64,000 nt of DNA from Cristatella mucedo (lineage: Eukaryota > Bryozoa > Phylactolaemata > Cristatellidae), in assembly GCA_009760855.2 (NCBI GenBank), contig WPIO01000002.1, positions 9,232,001 through 9,296,000 on the forward strand, written 5' to 3'. Position 1 is the first letter of the stretch; every line of letters starts with the position of its first letter. The notes beneath the pieces were generated by a model. That model ran no database searches. It saw only the letters and a list, made by a program, of their open reading frames with translations, and was not told the DNA's origin. Made by a program: the position numbers and the translations under genes. Positions 10,866 to 23,159 of the stretch are shown here, in pieces.

Positions 10866-12045
10866 GTGAGTATTTCGCGAATATTAACCTTCTCCGCCGT
10901 CAAGCTGGGCGTGCAGTCATGCAGTCAGTCGCGCACGTGATGATCTCCCGTCGCCGTGAGAAGCGACCAGTTACTACTCCGCCAGAAAATGGCGAACATT
11001 TCCACAATAGTCCAGCGGATAGACGCTGACACAGTTGACCCGTCACCCACCATCAGAGGCCGGGCTCGCCCCGCTGCTGCCATCACTGAGGCTAGCGTCA
11101 GCAGATAGCTAAAGACGGCAAATGACACGAGTCACCAGTCACCCTAATAACATTCTCCGGGGGCAGCTTTGATGCTGGTTGGTCTGCCGCAGAGCTCTAG
11201 TAGATTCGCCGCTGATGCAAACCATTCCTAGCTCGCCAGGATCGTAACTGCCACAAGGGCAAATTCAGAATGTTGAAGGTCAAGTGCAAGCCTACCGCCG
11301 GAAAGGGATCAATCCTTAAAGACGAAGATCTGCCACAAAGCTGTGTGCGTAGCCCATCGTTCAGTAAAGTCTAGGGCTATAAGCGAGGTGTAGCGGCTTC
11401 TATAGGGATACTCTCGAGCAGCAGACACAGCGATCGTAAGCGCGGTAACAGTGCTAATGCTTGCCGACGAGTGAAAAGTACCACCACCGGTAAAGCCCTG
11501 AGCCTCGGAATTGTTTTTTCTCGAATTTCCATGCAGCACCTGTAAATGCAGGTGCGCTGCCGGTAGGGTAACGTGGCAGCAATGAAGGTCGCCGATGCGT
11601 TAAGATAAAAAGTCACAATCGATAGCGGAAAGAAGCATATTATACAGGGACAGCGAGTTAAAGGTGTCTCACACCTAACGACGGCATAGGGCAAATCTTG
11701 TTCGACGATCGGAGCACCACTGAACCACCTGGCGAAACAAAATCTCCTACGAAAATCCCGCATGGCGAAATGCCTAGAGCTCAACATAGTGTCTCCTTGA
11801 TTACATCGTCTGTTAGATGGCTAAACCAGAGATTGTTACACAACCGGATCCATGTCAATCGAATTCAGAAGCCACGGATAATGTTTCGGCAGTCATAATC
11901 TAGCTGATCCAACTAGTCATATTCTAAAGTTGAACACCAGCTTTATAATATGGCGACAACAGACCCAGTGGTCAACGAATATATAATTTGTCAATGTACT
12001 TGATAGTTTTGACCTTCTTAGATACGATAAACACACTCTTCTACT
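10866..12045. other. Intron 3, no exon recognised
   Basis: About 1.2 kb without an identifiable repeat or exon. A 136-codon minus-strand frame (11377-11787) has no recognisable domain and no supporting splice context. Confidence 0.4.
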
Positions 12046-12330
12046 ACTAATAATAAAACATGTGATAAAGCACCCTCAGAGAAGTCAATCTCTTATTAGG
12101 CGCTTTACAATTGCTACAACCGAAGCATGATTGAATGGTTAGCGATAGCATGGTCAATAAGCAAAAAGAATAACACGGTTAGGGGTAGCATGCATAGGGT
12201 CAGCATGCACGTGTGGTTAGTGACACCATGCAACAGTGTCAGCACGCATAAGCACGTACAGGACGAATCGCAAAGAACCAGTAAATCCTGTTCATAAATA
12301 GGTCCGTTTTAGTTGCTTTCTAGTCGCACA
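12046..12330 (-). mobile_element. LINE-A 3' end, 5'-truncated and diverged
   Basis: Starts with AATAATAAAACATG, then GATAAAGCACCCTCAGAG, the family A stem-loop with a few substitutions, and the AGGGGTAGCATGCAT...GGTCAGCATGCA segment of the 3'UTR. It is more decayed than the copies near 17.5 and 45.5 kb. Confidence 0.75.
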
Positions 12331-13967
12331 TACAACATACTGCACAATTCGAGTTGAACTAGTAAGCTGGACATGTGCGTTGGACAACACTTGCTGTTCA
12401 CCAGTCTCCCCCCTGTAAATTGGTCTCGACAAGCTGTTTAGTTTGGCTGGTGGAGGCGGGGCTTCGGAAGTAGGATCGTAGCCATAACTGTGCGACGTGG
12501 TGAGCGGTTGGTATTCTATAGCGGTTTCTGAATTATGACTCTAAACCAGTTGCGTCATATTACGTGGCCAAGGACCGCAAGATAGCGGCGGTCCGCGAGA
12601 TGGCAGCGTGGGCTGGCGCCGTTGCGACCGGCTTCGATGCGACAACAGCCGTTGATTCGACAGCGACGGTCGAGACCCGTATTGCTGTGGACGGAGGCAC
12701 ATGACATACCTTCGATTCTGGTAAAAGAACGCGGTGCTTTAAAGCTGATGGCGCACGTAGGCGGTTGGTCGCCTATGGACTCGATCTGGTGCGCCTCCTC
12801 CGGCTGGGGTCTCTTTACGTAGTCTGGGTGCCAGTGGGGACTTTTTGCTTTATCTAAAGTTAATAATTGACAAACTGTTGCGACTGTTGCTTAAAATGCG
12901 TGCCGCAATGTGCTTTTCACTTTCGTCGTGTGCCATCTTTTCTGTTTGCTACGTGTTACCCTGCTTGATGCGGGATCTTGGGACTAAGGGGAATGTGGCT
13001 TGTACATGCTTTGGCAATTCTATGGCCCTTTAAAGTCCGCTTGCGGCCAAATATCGTTATTAGGGCTCTTTGACTGCATGGTGATACCTGCTTGCGGTCT
13101 GGCCCGTTGCTTTGTATTTATGGCTGAGTCTCGTGACGAGGATAATATTTTAAGGGAGCTTTTTTGTGGAGTGCGCGATAACGACAACCCGGAGCGTGAA
13201 ATGCGGCCTTGTTTGTGCTGGCCACCGCTGCTGTTGTTAGGCGGAATTACCTCGTCATGGACTTGTACAGACGTTACATTTTTCTGAGCGCCAATGGCGT
13301 TAGTTCAATGCTACACCGTGGCTAAGAGGCATGCAAGCATACATCGTGTAATGGCGGTCGTCTATTCTCCAACATCCTGTCCATGATGGAGTTGCACGCG
13401 AGGCTTATTTCCGGTCTGCAGTTCAGCGGCGCTCTAGGCGCTACATGAGACTTGCCGTACGCCGTAGCTAGTGCCGGACAACTGTCGTCGTCAAATCAGC
13501 TAGCCTGAGCTCTCAGTATGGTGTTTTTATCTTAAGGCGCTCTTCGTTGCCGCCGTGTTCCTGAAATTGTTGGCATACCTGCGTGCGCATTGGTATTTCA
13601 TCTAAGATTCGCTCTGGGTGCTCAGACCTTCTCCGGTGTTCGTCTCGCGTCGGCGAGGCTGCAACCATTACGAGTGCTGCGTCTGCTGAGCACATTAGTG
13701 CCGAAGCTGCCACACGACGTTCGTTACAGTGCGCTTGCTAGGGGCAGATGGTTTTCTTCATGTTTTCTGCCACTCGGTCAGAAGTCGAAGTACGTCTAAA
13801 TGCGTGCGCACAGCTGAGCCAAGTGGCTGAGTCAAGCTACTGCTGGAGCGGACTGCTGCAGCAGCCTAAGCAGGACCTAGTTATTCAACTCGTTGCTCAG
13901 TCTTTTTGTTGGCTTCTCGTGGCTCAGGCGAGCTAATCATCGTCTGTCTCGCGAGAGTTATAGAAGT
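12331..13967. other. Intron 3, no exon or repeat recognised
   Basis: About 1.6 kb of mixed-composition sequence. Short Cys-rich plus-strand frames at 12845-13287 look like possible coding DNA, but they lack splice partners and do not match the TMEM26 reading phase. They are left unassigned. Confidence 0.4.
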
Positions 13968-14627
13968 AATAATAATAATGCGAAAATATTTGATTAGCAC
14001 TTCATGAGAACTAAATATCCTTCACGTCGCTTCAATTATTCCGTAAAGAAAGCATGTCATTTAGATAGCGATGGCATGGACAGTGTCAACACTCCTAAGC
14101 GTACGACGACAGTTCACATGGACCCAGCAAATGCTGCGAGAAGCAAGTACGGGTTTAGCTTCTTATTAAATGTCATCAAATCAAGCAGTGTCTTGACGTC
14201 AGGCAGGATTGAGTTACACATTTTGGGATCCTGCGAAATAAAGACACGGTTTCCAAAGGATTGAGGCTGATCAGAGGAACAGCGAAGTGACTAGACACAA
14301 AAGAGCAAGCGGCACGACTCCTAGTCGGATTTTTAAGTAACTCCGATAATTAGGCTGGAGCGATAGAATGAAGCAAACTAAAGGTTAGTGACGAAACCTT
14401 GGCGCCGATGTGCAGGTCGGTGAGAAGTGATGCAATGTGGCAACTGCTAGTTGAAGACAGAAGTGTTTGACTGCTGAGCTTTGCACAGTGCCTCATTGCA
14501 CAGCCCGCAAGTACTGCAAATAGTGAGTTACGTAGGTCGAAATTGGATATAAAAAATGCGTGGACCAACTTTGTTGTGGTGTCCCGGCCTAAGCAGGCCC
14601 TATTTTTGGAAATGTTACATAGCTGGA
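13968..14627 (-). mobile_element. LINE-A fragment, 3' part of an interrupted copy
   Basis: Minus-strand family A copy beginning at AATAATAATAATGCG. It reads back through the 3'UTR into the C-terminal part of the reverse transcriptase (LRNSLFAVLAG, CHIASLLTDLH) with stops and frameshifts. At about 14627 the A sequence stops and a plus-strand family B element begins. Family A resumes at about 15286. Confidence 0.8.
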
Positions 14628-15285
14628 AGTGGCTTGATTATTGTAATTCTATTTTGGCTGGGCTACCAAAGAAAGCTATTATGCCACTACAGCGGACTAT
14701 GAATATGGCTGCAAGGCTGGTCTTCAAGTCCCAGCGGTTTGAGCACGTGTCACCTTTGCTGAAAGAGCTAGGATGGCTGCCGGTTGAGCGAAAGATACAG
14801 AGCAAAGTTCTTACGCTGACCCACAAGGCCCGCCACGGCTTGGCTCTTTCGTACCTAGCTGAACTGCTGCATCAGTTTCAGCCTGTTCGCACCCTCAGGT
14901 CCTGTGTAGACAATAAATTAGCTGTCCCATTCCTCCGCTTAAAGACAGTTGGCGACCGAAGCTTTAGCTCTGCAGGTCCTAGACTGCGGAACTCGCTTCC
15001 ACAATTCTTACGCAACGACATCTACTCTCCAACTGCCGACTATGGCACATCTTTTTCAGCGGTCCTGAACTGCTACTTCTATGCTACTGACTGCCTCAAC
15101 TGCTCTCCTAACTCTGCTATGCTTCCCACTTTCTCCTTGTTGCGTGAGACGAAGTCTGTTGGGTACCGAATGCGTACCGAAAGCCGCTTAGGCTGTGAGT
15201 GCACTATACAAAACTCTCCTGCGTAACACCCACATGCTCTTTATGACTTTGTGGCGTTACTGACGGAGATACATTACATAGACAG
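14628..15285 (+). mobile_element. LINE-B copy inserted into LINE-A
   Basis: Plus-strand fragment of a second CR1/L2/Rex1-type LINE. Its C-terminal RT region reads DYCNSILAGLPKKA, VSPLLKELGWLPVE and GDRSFSSAGPRLRNSLPQFL, a continuous open frame to 15226. The 3' end reads GCTTTGTGGCGTTACTGAC-like, shared with the copy ending at 40066. It is flanked on both sides by the two halves of a minus-strand LINE-A. Confidence 0.8.
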
Positions 15286-15935
15286 ACTTGAGCTTTGTGC
15301 TAATGCGGTGGTCTATTGAAAGATGACCTTGTAACATGTAGGACACCCGAGTTTCATGCAGATACTACAGGATATATGCTGAGGAGCTTATTTTGAGGGA
15401 GAGGTTTTTCAGTTTCTGAGTATCACTTAGTTCGCCCATAGCTTTTAAATTAGCTTTATCGTCATTCCGCTAGAGAAAGCTTGTTATCATGCAAGAGCGA
15501 ATGCCAGCAACACGTGCGGCAAGGTACTTGAAAAAGTTGGAAGGCTGGAAAGGTTGAAAAAGTTGAAAAGCTGGAAGGCAAGGAAGGACCAAAATGCCAA
15601 AATACAGCGATGTTTCATTGGCATAGAATTGAAAGCCCAGATTGTGCTTGACGATAAAATCCGGAAGAGGAAAGAGTATACGTTTTGAAAAAAATTAGAC
15701 CAAGCGCAGATCCCCAAGTCACTTCATCGGTTGAACCGGTGATCTTTTCCCACTGACGTCTACTCAAAATGTGAAACCGAGATAGTACCTGAACCATTGC
15801 TTTGCAGTACCAGTGGCCCAGGCGAGATAAGGGGTGCTCAAAAAGGACTTTGCGATCAATAGTATAAAACGCTTCCGAAAGAATCAGCAAAACAAGCAGG
15901 AAGACTTCCACTGGCTGCTTCCTAGGCCTCAGACA
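15286..15935 (-). mobile_element. LINE-A fragment, 5' part of the interrupted copy
   Basis: Continues the family A RT from the point where it broke at 14627. It is followed upstream (to higher coordinates) by the RT palm region reading LLVLLILSEAF and VLFEHPLSRLG, and then WGSALGLIFFKTYTL, a degraded form of GVPQGSVLGPLLFTIYTL. It is decayed and not able to encode an enzyme. Confidence 0.75.
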
Positions 15936-17429
15936 AGGACGGATTGGCGTGCCTTTCCTCGTTCAGTGAAGGTGTAATGCGAAAACGCTCGCCCCTTTCC
16001 GACTCTATACGGTGGACCGTGCAATACAGCGGCGCTGCAGTGCGATAAAAAATACAATTCTCCACAACTGCGTGCCGAAAGCGACAGTTTATTGTGGGCC
16101 CGTTAGTAGTGGTTAAAGCCGTTCGGCGAAAGCGCTTTACACGGCTTGCACAGGACTGATGGAGCTAACTTCGTGGACTCCTAAAGCCCGAGTTTATAAA
16201 CCCTACCCAATGCCTGCGATTGCTAGCAGTAGTCTCGAACCAGAAGGCGGACCACTGCTGCAGTGCTATGCATGAGTGGCTAACAGAGTAACATGTAGAA
16301 CTCAACTGCACAGTACAAGTTGCACTTAGCTGTTCGTCACTGTAGGTTCGACTCTCGTGTTCTCGAAGCGTAGTCTCTCCCATCAACTATTGAAGTTGTA
16401 GCCACGAGCTTTCTCAGTCGCCTCCCTTTTATTCGCTCCCATCTGAACTCGTGCTATTTTCTCGTAACCACTTCTTGGCGGTCGTTCTCAGGCTCAGTCA
16501 TTTTCGCCCGTGGCCTATTGGAAGGTTTCGGCATCTGCTTGCCTTTTTTTTCGCTCCTTGTCTCCTCACATTTGTCAATGCACATCCTGAACGCTCCGTC
16601 TTCGCAAGGCTCCATTTTAACTTGAGTGGGTCTGCACTAGATATCCTAGTCAAATCCGCTATGGCAAGCGCATTAGTCGGTCATTCATCTTCTAACCGCA
16701 TCGCCTACACAACGCTCCCTTCTAACCTGAGCTAAGTGGACTGAGTGACTTAGTCATACCCATTAAGGCAAGGGCTCTTATTGCGGCTAATCTGAGAGCT
16801 GCTCTTGTAACACAATCTGCTGCATGATTTTATTTCGGGGCCTCGATAGTTTGTCGGCATTACCTTGTCATCACTACGCGGCCGGGCGCTCGTTGCCGCG
16901 CTTGCAAATGCACACAGTTCATCTGGGTGTTGCTGTCGCGTCGTATTTTTCTTCTCAGCCACCAATGCTGGTTTCACCTGCTCTGGCTCCCCCACCTCCG
17001 ACTGCCCTTCAGACGTCACCTGCTCCTCAGACATCGCCGCTATCGCAGGGACCTCTAGAGCCTGTTCGGGCGTCGCCGCATCCGGCCTCTCCGATTGCGC
17101 CACCTCCGGCTCCACTCCACTCTCTCGGCCTTAACCAGCACGGCAGAAATGCTTTCGTAACCGCCTCCTCCGTCGGTATCGCCAACAACAGCTGGGGTAG
17201 GCTGTGCAAGCTGGGACGAGGGCCAATACACTGACCGAGCATGGCACTGAACTTCCGTCGTCTGCGGCTCAAGAACGCTGCGCTCCGATTGGCTAGCGTC
17301 TTGGCTCGTGCCCAGCCGCAGGAACGCTGCGTTTTGATTCGCTGGCCAAAGTCAGGTGGCACCAAGCAGAGTACCTGTGGACGACAACATTTATCCAAGG
17401 CATGGCCATCTGCTGGGTATCCACTCTCA
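15936..17429. other. Intron 3, GC-rich block with overlapping minus-strand frames
   Basis: Two overlapping minus-strand open frames (16750-17115 and 17027-17398) encode an acidic Glu/Pro/Ala-rich stretch and a basic, Arg-rich stretch. No family was recognised. It sits directly before a LINE-A copy and may be part of an older mobile element or unique intron DNA. Confidence 0.35.
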
Positions 17430-18292
17430 CATTACGATCTTGATATGCATATTCCAAAGCGACCTCTCGTTAGACGACCACATCAGCTCCACAGTCAAAT
17501 CAGCCTATTTTCAGCTTCATAACATTGCTAAAATTAGGGCTTGTTTAGATAAGGATACCACGTCCAAGTTGGTCCATGCATTCGTGACATCTCGTCTCGA
17601 CTTCTGCAACTCACTGCTTACTGGCCTACCAGCATGTGCGATCAGGCGATTGCAGCTGGTGCAAAACTCTGCAGCTAGGCTTGTCTGTCGTGAGCGTCGC
17701 AGTTGCCACATCACTCCACTTCTCGCCGACCTGCACTGGCTACCAGTCAAGCAACGGATTGACTTCAAGGTTTTGTCGCTCACTTTTAGGTCTCTTCATT
17801 CTATGGCTCCAGCCTATCTTTCAGATATACTACCCCATCAGGCAAAGCATCGTACCAGCCGCTTTTCGGAGCCCAACAGTCTACAAATACCCCGTACAAA
17901 CCTCAAATCCTTTGGAGACCGTGCATTTAGCTCGAATGCTCCCACAGCCTGGAACTCCCTCCCGACCTGCATCAGAACATCCCCTGACCTGACCACATTT
18001 AAAAGAAGCTTAAAAACATACCTATTTAGGACAGCATTTAGTGGGTCCTTGTGATTCGTCCTCGATGTGCTTATGCGTGCTGACACTGTTCATGCTGCGA
18101 CTAACCACATTTGCATGCTGACCCAGTGCATGTAACCCCTAACCATGTTATTCATTTTGTTTGTTTTTCAAGCATGATTTTACTTACTATTCTATCGCGT
18201 ATCACTTTGCAGCAAATGTAAAGCGCCTAGAAAGAGATTAATTTATCTGAGGGCGCTGTATCAAGTGCAATATTATTATTATTATTATTATA
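17430..18292 (+). mobile_element. LINE-A copy, young, 5'-truncated
   Basis: Plus-strand copy holding an open frame for about the last 205 residues of the reverse transcriptase: SDLSLDDHISSTVK, ARLVCRERRSCHITPLLADL, LHSMAPAYLSD and WNSLPTCIRTSPDL, ending FSGSL-stop. It is followed by the 3'UTR, the terminal stem-loop and a (TAT)n tail at 18270-18292. It differs from the 45.3-46.4 kb copy at only about six residues, so both are recent. It lies in TMEM26 intron 3, sense orientation, ending 206 bases before exon 4. Confidence 0.88.
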
Positions 18293-18498
18293 TGCATTTA
18301 ACTAGCTTCCGCTTGTGGCGGCACACTTCCAGATTTCAGATACCAGCTGCCCCTGTGCAAAGATGTGCAGCGCGATATGAAAAGCGTAGCTCGCCGAGTT
18401 ACTTTGACCGGAGCATGCTGGCGTTTGCACGCTTCCGCTCGCACGCCTAGCTCATGCCGGCGAATCATGCCACGGAGCTCCGTCCCGAAACGCTGCAG

Positions 18499-20168
18499 GC
18501 AACGCCGCCGACGCGCTCGACTTCATCAACCTGGTCAGAAATGACTCGACAGCCGGCGATGGCTCGATGATAAACATGATCATCATTATCTGGTCGGTGA
18601 GCCTCTGCCAATTCAGTCTCGTCACGACGGCGACGAGGCGTACAAAGGACGGCGCCATTCGCATACTCGCCGAGACCGACGGGTGGTCGAGTCTGCTGTG
18701 CGCCGCGCTCGACGACGTGCCGTACCTCGGCATGCGCGTCTACTTCGTCTGCACTCGCCTCACGCTAACCAGCACGATCCTCTTCTTCATGGCTAAGAAC
18801 GTGCTCGTGATCTGCGCCACGGTGCAGAAGCTTATCGCGTTGTGTCGCATGGCGGCAGCGAAGGACGTGGAGGAGTTCGTCACCGTCGACCCGCCGCCGC
18901 CGCCGCAGCCCGTCAAGCAGATCGTCGCCGTGCAGCCGCACCAGCGAGTAAATGTCGTGCGCGGCGTCGGCGGCGCGTCCGGCGGCGGCTGCGACGACGA
19001 GTACGACGAGCGCGACCTGGACGTCATTACGCTCGCCAACAAGGGCAGCATGCTGTCCGTCATCACTCGCCGGGCGACCGCCGCGCCCGCGAACCGCCGC
19101 AGCGGCAGCAGCGGCGCAGCCGGGCCCGCCGCCGCCGCCGCCGTCGTCGTCGACGGCGGCGGCGGCGGGCCCGGGCTTCGAACGCCCAGTCCGGCGGCCG
19201 ACGGAGGCTACCAGGAGGGAGGCAGCGCTGCCGATTTGGCGGCGCTGCTCTGCGAATACCAGTCGCCCGCTCCCCCTCCTCCCAAGCGGTCGCCATCGAG
19301 CGCTGACGACCAGTGCGAGTCATATCCGCTGGCGATCGTGAGCGACAGGGTGCCGCCGACGAACATGTCCGCGGCTAACGACGGGGCGGCGCCGATGTCC
19401 GCGTCCGCGTCGCCGAGCAGCTACTTCACGCACGCCTACGCGTCTGCTAAAGATCAGCAGGCGAACGCCGAGCCGGAGAAGCTTCGCGACAGGATTAAGC
19501 TGCCTCTCGGCAAGGCGTTCATGAGCGGCCTGCGCTCCAACGGGCTGGTGAGGGCCTTGCACAGTGCCGTGGACAAGGCGGCCAAAAGCGTCGCCGCCGG
19601 ACGCAGAAGAGCTAGCTCGGGAGGAGGCGGCGACGGTGACGCAGGGCAGGACGAGGAAGGCGACCGCCGCGCGAGTCGAAGCGTGGCCGGACGGTGGCGC
19701 AACCGCCAGCGAAGCACCGCCGCCGACGACGGGTGGACGGGCGACGAGACCAAGCCGCGAGACAAGCGCGGCGAAGACGACGAGCGACAGAGAGGCAATG
19801 TCAAGGGCGGAAATGTTGAACCCAGCGAGCCGAGCGACGATGCGAAGAGTGCGAAGAAGGAGCGCGCCCGAAAAAAAGCAGCCGCTGCTGCTGCTGCGGC
19901 AGCTGCAGCAGCAGCAGCTGCTGCTGCTGCGTCGGCGGCGGCGGCAACTGAGCAGGATGACGACGAGCGAGATGGGAATGACGGCGGCAAGCATAGAAAG
20001 AAAACTGACAAAAATAAGCACAAAAAAGCCGACGGCCGCGAAGCGCAAGAGCGGGAGAAGAAGGAGGAGAAGCAGGAGGAGGAGGAGAAAGAGGAGGAGG
20101 GGAGAGACAAAAAGACTCGAAACAGGAAGCATCGCAAGGCAGCCATGACAGTCGAGGAGCTGGAGTGA
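18499..20168 (+). CDS. TMEM26: TMEM26-like protein, terminal exon 4 with extended tail
   Basis: The acceptor CGCTGCAG precedes base 18499. Two bases complete the Cys codon of exon 3 and 555 codons follow to the TGA at 20166. The start (NAADALDFINLVRND) and the membrane segments MIIIIWSVSLCQFSLVT (about residues 212-228) and TSTILFFMAKNVLVICATVQKL (about 275-298) match the conserved C-terminal half of vertebrate TMEM26, which has IWTWSMLQFPL and [20 protein letters not shown]. Beyond residue 300 the protein extends about 440 residues that human TMEM26 (368 residues in all) lacks. The tail holds Pro/Gly/Ala-rich, basic and acidic segments, an 18-alanine run at 645-662 and a final Lys/Glu-rich stretch. 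The tail is probably cytosolic and disordered, which is inference. Codon third positions are very GC-rich. Confidence 0.9.
19878..19946 (+). repeat. Polyalanine-encoding GCN repeat
   Basis: Eighteen consecutive Ala codons, one Ser and four more Ala inside TMEM26 exon 4. Codons are mixed (GCT, GCA, GCG, GCC), so the tract has either been stable for some time or is under selection at the protein level. It is followed by an acidic and then a Lys-rich stretch. Confidence 0.95.
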
Positions 20169-21192
20169 TCGAATTCGCGCTGCTTCAGAAAGACTTGGTT
20201 AAAAGCCTGAAGTCAAAAAGCCTGAACTCAAGCGCTCTCGGTATTTCAAGTTTTCGCTCGCTTTCCGCGGCGCATGCCGCCTTCGTGGGCTCATCGCCCG
20301 CAAGCGACCGGGTTCTTCAACGAAGGAAAAAGCCGCTGCTTGTGACTCATAATCTCGCTGGCCGCGCCTCGGTCGCGAAGCTGCTGCGGACGTGAAAGAG
20401 GCACGTCCGTCGAGACCGGGAAGAGACTAGCAGAATCGTTCACGAGGACGTCTATTTCTGCTGAGGTTCAGCTCGCCACCCAGCGGCGTGCGTTAGGTTT
20501 TACGCGCACTTCGTGCAAAACCTTTTACTCATTTGACCCTCTGAACTGGGGCATTGTTTCACTTTTAAGCCAGCGCGCGAACGTGAGCGGCAGAATGCAG
20601 CTCCAGTGCATCGGCGCTCGAAACTCCAGCGCATCCTGCGCAGCCTACGCGGAAGTTCCCGTTCGTTCGGCCTTGCCCGCGGCGGAGCGACTGTACGACA
20701 GCGAGCCTACGCAACTTGCGCACGCAATACATAAGTTAGTATTCAACCGTCTTCGATTTGCCGCGCGGCTCGGCATCGCTGGCGGCGCTGCAGGCCATGG
20801 CGTCGGCTAAAGACGGCGGCTCTAGTTTGACAGCAGCGAAGCCATGACAGCAGAAGAGAATCTCGTTCTCGGGTATCGCGTGAGGCGCGAGCTGGGGTCT
20901 AGGATCTTCCAGCTGCGGATTAGCTGCTCGTCGCGCTTTCGCTGCCAGAGGCCGACTGTGGCGGGATCGAGGGTTCGGCAATTTGACGCGCGCTGCTGCT
21001 CTCCACTCTCCGCTCGGTCGCGCGCCGCACGCAGCAGCGTGAACGGGAGTTCGGCGAGTTTGAGCGAGCGACTCAGCAGAGAGCTGCGAGCAGCCGCAGC
21101 TCAAAAGGCGAGAGTTGAGTTCACTCGGAGCGCCTGAACGCCGACTTTCACTCACTTTTAGGCTCCTTCATTCTCTGGCGCGGCGAGATACT
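20169..21192. other. 3' flank of the TMEM26-like gene, CpG-rich, no gene
   Basis: Contains the 3'UTR of the TMEM26-like gene. No canonical AATAAA was seen in the first kilobase, so the polyadenylation site is not placed. Plus-strand frames at 20583-21137 are Arg/Ser/Ala-rich with no recognised domain. The CpG-rich region ends here. Confidence 0.45.
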
Positions 21193-21755
21193 TTATAATA
21201 ATAATAATAATGGACTTGATAAAGCGCCCTCGGAGAACTCAATCTCTTTCTAGGCGCTTTATGTTTGCTGCAAAGTGAAACGCGATTGAATGGTGAAGAA
21301 TATCATGCTTGATAAACGACATGAATAACAAAACTAGGGGTGACATGCACAGGGTCAGCATGCAAGTGTGGTTAGTGGCAGCGTGCACAGTGTCAGCACG
21401 CATAAGCACCTGAAGGACGAATCGCAGGGACCCACTAAATGCTGTCCTAAATAGGTGCTTTTTCAAGATCTCTGTAACTGCGGTCAAGTCAGGAGGTGTT
21501 GTGACGCAAGTCGGGAGTGAGTTCCAGGCTTTGGGAGCATACTAGCTAAATACACGGTCTCCAAAGGATTTAAGGTTTGTACGAGGTATTGGTAAACAGT
21601 TAGATTCCGAAAAGCGAGCGGTACGATGCTTGGCCTGGTGGGGGAGTAGATCTGAGAGATAGGCTGGAGCCAGAGAATGTGACCTAAAGGTGAGCGATAA
21701 AACCTTGAAGTCGACCCGTTGCTTGACTGGTCGCCAGTGCAGGTCGGCGAAAAGT
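21193..21755 (-). mobile_element. LINE-A copy, 5'-truncated
   Basis: Begins with AATAATAATAATAATGGAC and the terminal stem-loop, runs through the 3'UTR, and reads into the RT C-terminus (LHWRPVKQRVDFKVLSLTF, HSLAPAYLSDLLPHQAKHR). It breaks off at about 21755. Moderately diverged. Confidence 0.85.
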
Positions 21756-23159
21756 ATTATTTGAAATACAGGTACAACACTGTCCCCAGGCTTCGCCCTC
21801 GCGCCACCTGCTCTCGTAGTCCTCCGACTCTTCACCGGTCAACTTCTCCTCTAGTCTGCACCCCTCCCCGAAAGTTTCTGCCGACTGACTTAACGGCGCC
21901 GCTGACTCTTTAAGGAGGCTGCAGGCTTCTTATCAGTGAGATAAGAAGCCACTCGATCCTTCCCGCAGTGCTCAGTTCAAATACATTCTTCTATATGTCC
22001 TCATCCGTGGTTAAGTGTCGTATGTCATTATCCCTTATCAGTCAACATGCTCCCCTTTGAACATACATTGATTTCCCGGAGGAAAGGAATTTATCCCTCT
22101 TACAATGCTATGCAAATGCATCATTGCAATGCGCGTTGACAATAAGTATCTCAAATCACCGTCAAGCTCGGCTAAAGTGGTTGAGTATAGAAAAATATAC
22201 ATATCACAAACCGTATCGAAAGTCTCACAGAATTCTACAACAGCTTGTGCAACTGAGCTAAGCCTCTTTTTACGTAGCCGCCCATTGTTCCATCGTAGGT
22301 GAAATGCTGGTGAACCACCATACTTTCAAGCACTAAGCAGCACGCAGCTTGAAATCGGAGTTTTGTTGGTGGTGTGCTTGCGATACCTCCAGCTTAGGAT
22401 TGGTTTTGCATCACCAATTTCCAAAATATCTGGAATCCAAAATATCTAATATGCCTCATCAAAGAGGCAGAGCGACGCGATCCATCTAGGCTGACTTCTG
22501 TTTCAAGGTGCTTAAGTGAGGTGATGGATGCTTTGATGGTGGCTACTCGTATGTCTTGACAGCGGTAGCGTTCCTAGAATATCGTGCACACAGAGACAAG
22601 GTGCACAAATGGCACCCATTTTCTAGTCAATAATTTCCAAATACATAAATCTTAAATGATTATAAATTAAATCTGAAATCGCAACTTCAAGCTAGCTACA
22701 TTCTGTAATATTCTAATTAATATTTAATCTTATAAGATTGTAATCGTGATATTTCGAATGAAACAACAATAGTTATCAAGTGTCCTATTTATTCCAGTGT
22801 ACACAATCTTATAGATAGAATTTCTTTAACTTCACCCTAGAAAATTGGTCACTGAAATCATCAAAATTAATCCTCTCTTAATGTTCATAATGTTCCCTTT
22901 CAATGCTGAGAAGCGCCAAGTTTTGAGTACGCTCTTGCCCCATTGAAGTGAGCAAATATGATATAATAAGTTCTAATTTGCTGAAAGACCTTCACAGCTG
23001 GCTACTGATACCTCAAGCGCCGGGAGAATTTGGAAACATATGCGTAGATTCAGAATTACATCATCTCCATATGCAACAGTAAAACGTAGAAGATCCATTG
23101 AAGTTTGGTAAGTTTTAAATTCGCATCTGACACAACCTTTTGAAACATTTTAAATCTCA
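21756..23159. other. Intergenic, increasingly AT-rich, no gene seen
   Basis: About 1.4 kb with no recognised coding region or repeat partner. It may contain the 3' flank of the hAT relic that starts at 23160. Confidence 0.4.

Noticed and set aside
14543-15226. A 227-codon gene on the plus strand
   Set aside because: The first part reads antisense through LINE-A and the rest is the LINE-B RT C-terminus. The frame crosses an insertion junction by chance.
19320-20146. Minus-strand frames of 230 and 270 codons opposite TMEM26 exon 4
   Set aside because: Antisense shadows of the low-complexity tail. They are Ser/Leu/Ala-rich because the sense strand is Lys/Glu/Ala-rich.
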